7,070 bases of DNA, from positions 274-7,343 of the forward strand of contig JALRAA010000065.1 of NCBI GenBank assembly GCA_023262645.1. Reading direction: 5' to 3'. Under the pieces are notes generated by a model. That model was given only the letters and a program-made list of their open reading frames with translations, was not told the DNA's origin and searched no databases. Source of the stretch: Burkholderiaceae bacterium (lineage in GTDB: Bacteria; Pseudomonadota; Gammaproteobacteria; Burkholderiales; Burkholderiaceae_C). The position numbers were made by a program, and so were the translations under genes. Position 1 is the stretch's first letter. Each line of letters starts with the position of its first letter. Positions 5,888 to 7,070 of the stretch are shown piece after piece.

Positions 5888-7070
5888 ATGGCAAAAGACA
5901 AATCCCTGTTCAGCTGCAGCGAATGCGGCGGCACCAGCCCCAAGTGGCTGGGCAAATGCCCGCATTGCGAAGCCTGGAACACCTTGGTCGAAAGCCGTGT
6001 CAGCGACACCGGGGCCAGCAAAAACCGCTACAGCGACCGCGCCGGCTTGGCGCCGGCTTCGCCCGTGATGGCGCTGAGCGACATCGAAGCCCAGGATGTA
6101 GACCGCAACCCGACCGGTCAAGATGAACTCGACAGGGTATTGGGCGGCGGCATGGTCGAAGGTGGCGTGGTGTTGATCGGCGGCGACCCGGGCATTGGCA
6201 AATCTACTTTGCTGCTGCAAGCATTGGATGGCTTGCAAAGAAGCGGTCAACGCAGCTTGTATGTGACAGGTGAAGAGTCGGGTGCACAGGTGGCGTTAAG
6301 AGCACGCAGACTGGGGTTGGACAACAGCCATGTCCATGTATTGGCCGAAACCCAGTTGGAAAAAATCATCAGTACTTTGCAGGCGCAGGCGCCGCATATC
6401 GCGGTGATCGATTCGATACAAACCGTGTATTCAGACCAACTCACCAGCGCGCCGGGATCGGTGGCGCAGGTGCGCGAATGTGCCGCCCATTTGACGCGGT
6501 TTGCCAAATCCAGCGGCACCGCCATCGTGCTGGTTGGACATGTCACCAAAGAAGGCGCATTGGCTGGCCCACGCGTGCTGGAGCACATGGTCGACACCGT
6601 GCTGTATTTCGAGGGTGATACCCACTCCAGCTTCCGTCTGGTGCGTGCCTTCAAAAATCGCTTTGGTGCCGTAAACGAACTGGGCGTGTTCGCCATGACC
6701 GAGAAAGGTCTGAAAGGCGTGTCTAACCCATCGGCACTGTTCCTGTCGCAGCATGATAGCCAGGTACCCGGTTCCTGCGTGATGGTGACGCAAGAGGGCA
6801 CGCGGCCGTTATTGGTAGAAATACAGGCGCTGGTCGATGCCTCGCACGTACCAAATGCGCGCCGGCTTTCCGTCGGGCTGGAACAGAACCGGCTGGCGAT
6901 GCTGCTCGCGGTACTGCACCGGCATGCAGGCGTTGCTGCCTATGATCAGGATGTGTTCATCAATGCCGTTGGCGGCGTAAAGATCACTGAGCCTGCTGCA
7001 GATCTGGCGGTCCTGCTGGCGATACAGTCCTCGATGCGTAACAAGCCCTTGCCACGTGGACTGGTGGCCT
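5888..7070 (+). CDS. radA: DNA repair protein RadA, 3'-truncated
   Basis: The frame from ATG 5888 stays open to the window end, giving 394 residues of a protein usually near 455, so about 60 C-terminal residues are missing. RadA (Sms) is a hexameric ATPase acting on branched recombination intermediates. Domains in order: a C4 zinc finger with Cys10-x2-Cys13 and Cys24-x2-Cys27, a RecA-like core with Walker A GDPGIGKST (99-107), Walker B IAVIDS (171-176), GHVTKEGALAGPRVLEH (217-233) and the diagnostic KNRFG motif (256-260), then the Lon-like domain from about 280 (EGTRPLLVEIQALVD, RLAMLLAVLHRHAG, NAVGGVKI). An in-frame ATG at 5879 would add MHR; MAKDKS fits the family better. No ribosome site is evident for either. 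It is divergent from the MFS gene. Codon preference changes within the gene, near residues 225-231. Confidence 0.96.
   Translation, partial: MAKDKSLFSCSECGGTSPKWLGKCPHCEAWNTLVESRVSDTGASKNRYSDRAGLAPASPVMALSDIEAQDVDRNPTGQDELDRVLGGGMVEGGVVLIGGDPGIGKSTLLLQALDGLQRSGQRSLYVTGEESGAQVALRARRLGLDNSHVHVLAETQLEKIISTLQAQAPHIAVIDSIQTVYSDQLTSAPGSVAQVRECAAHLTRFAKSSGTAIVLVGHVTKEGALAGPRVLEHMVDTVLYFEGDTHSSFRLVRAFKNRFGAVNELGVFAMTEKGLKGVSNPSALFLSQHDSQVPGSCVMVTQEGTRPLLVEIQALVDASHVPNARRLSVGLEQNRLAMLLAVLHRHAGVAAYDQDVFINAVGGVKITEPAADLAVLLAIQSSMRNKPLPRGLVA

Noticed and set aside
5454..6068. Plus-strand open frame spanning the MFS/radA start region
   Set aside because: It is antisense to the MFS gene and out of frame with radA, with low-complexity Ala/Gln/Pro content and no family resemblance.
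6247..6801. Minus-strand open frame of 184 codons inside radA
   Set aside because: It is antisense to the conserved RadA core; the plus-strand frame has all expected motifs.

Overview
The window reads as ordinary chromosomal DNA of a betaproteobacterium, most likely order Burkholderiales and possibly Comamonadaceae. This rests on the protein character (TtuC-type tartrate/malate dehydrogenase, short c551/c552-type cytochrome, SSB ending DDDIPF, RadA) and a base composition that looks like the mid-fifties percent G+C by eye. The lineage is an inference made without any database search. There are eight protein genes, two of them cut by the window edges. No rRNA, tRNA, CRISPR array, insertion sequence or phage gene is visible.

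Layout. 1-1184 (+): the 3' two thirds of a tartrate/D-malate dehydrogenase gene, translationally coupled by an ATGA overlap to a small secreted protein resembling the surface-adhesin E family. 1236-3025 (-): a PQQ-type sugar (glucose/sorbosone) dehydrogenase followed downstream by a small exported cytochrome c; each gene ends in its own intrinsic terminator. Together they look like a periplasmic oxidation module in which the cytochrome could take electrons from the PQQ enzyme. 3241-3885 (-): an orphan NarL/FixJ-type response regulator with no sensor kinase in view. 4032-5864 (-): a YajR-like MFS transporter followed by ssb, probably partly co-transcribed. 5888-7070 (+): radA, divergent from the MFS gene and open at the right edge.

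Non-coding DNA is short; no gap between genes exceeds about 215 bases. It holds two convincing terminators, two inverted repeats that could be operators or leader hairpins (upstream of the PQQ enzyme and of the response regulator), a run of tiny hairpins behind ssb, a degenerate LexA-like site before ssb, and a possible leaderless promoter for radA. The most notable oddity is a sharp change of leucine and glutamine codon choice inside radA, which suggests a mosaic gene or an assembly joint. I see no clearly new multi-gene system here; the points worth a second look are small-scale.
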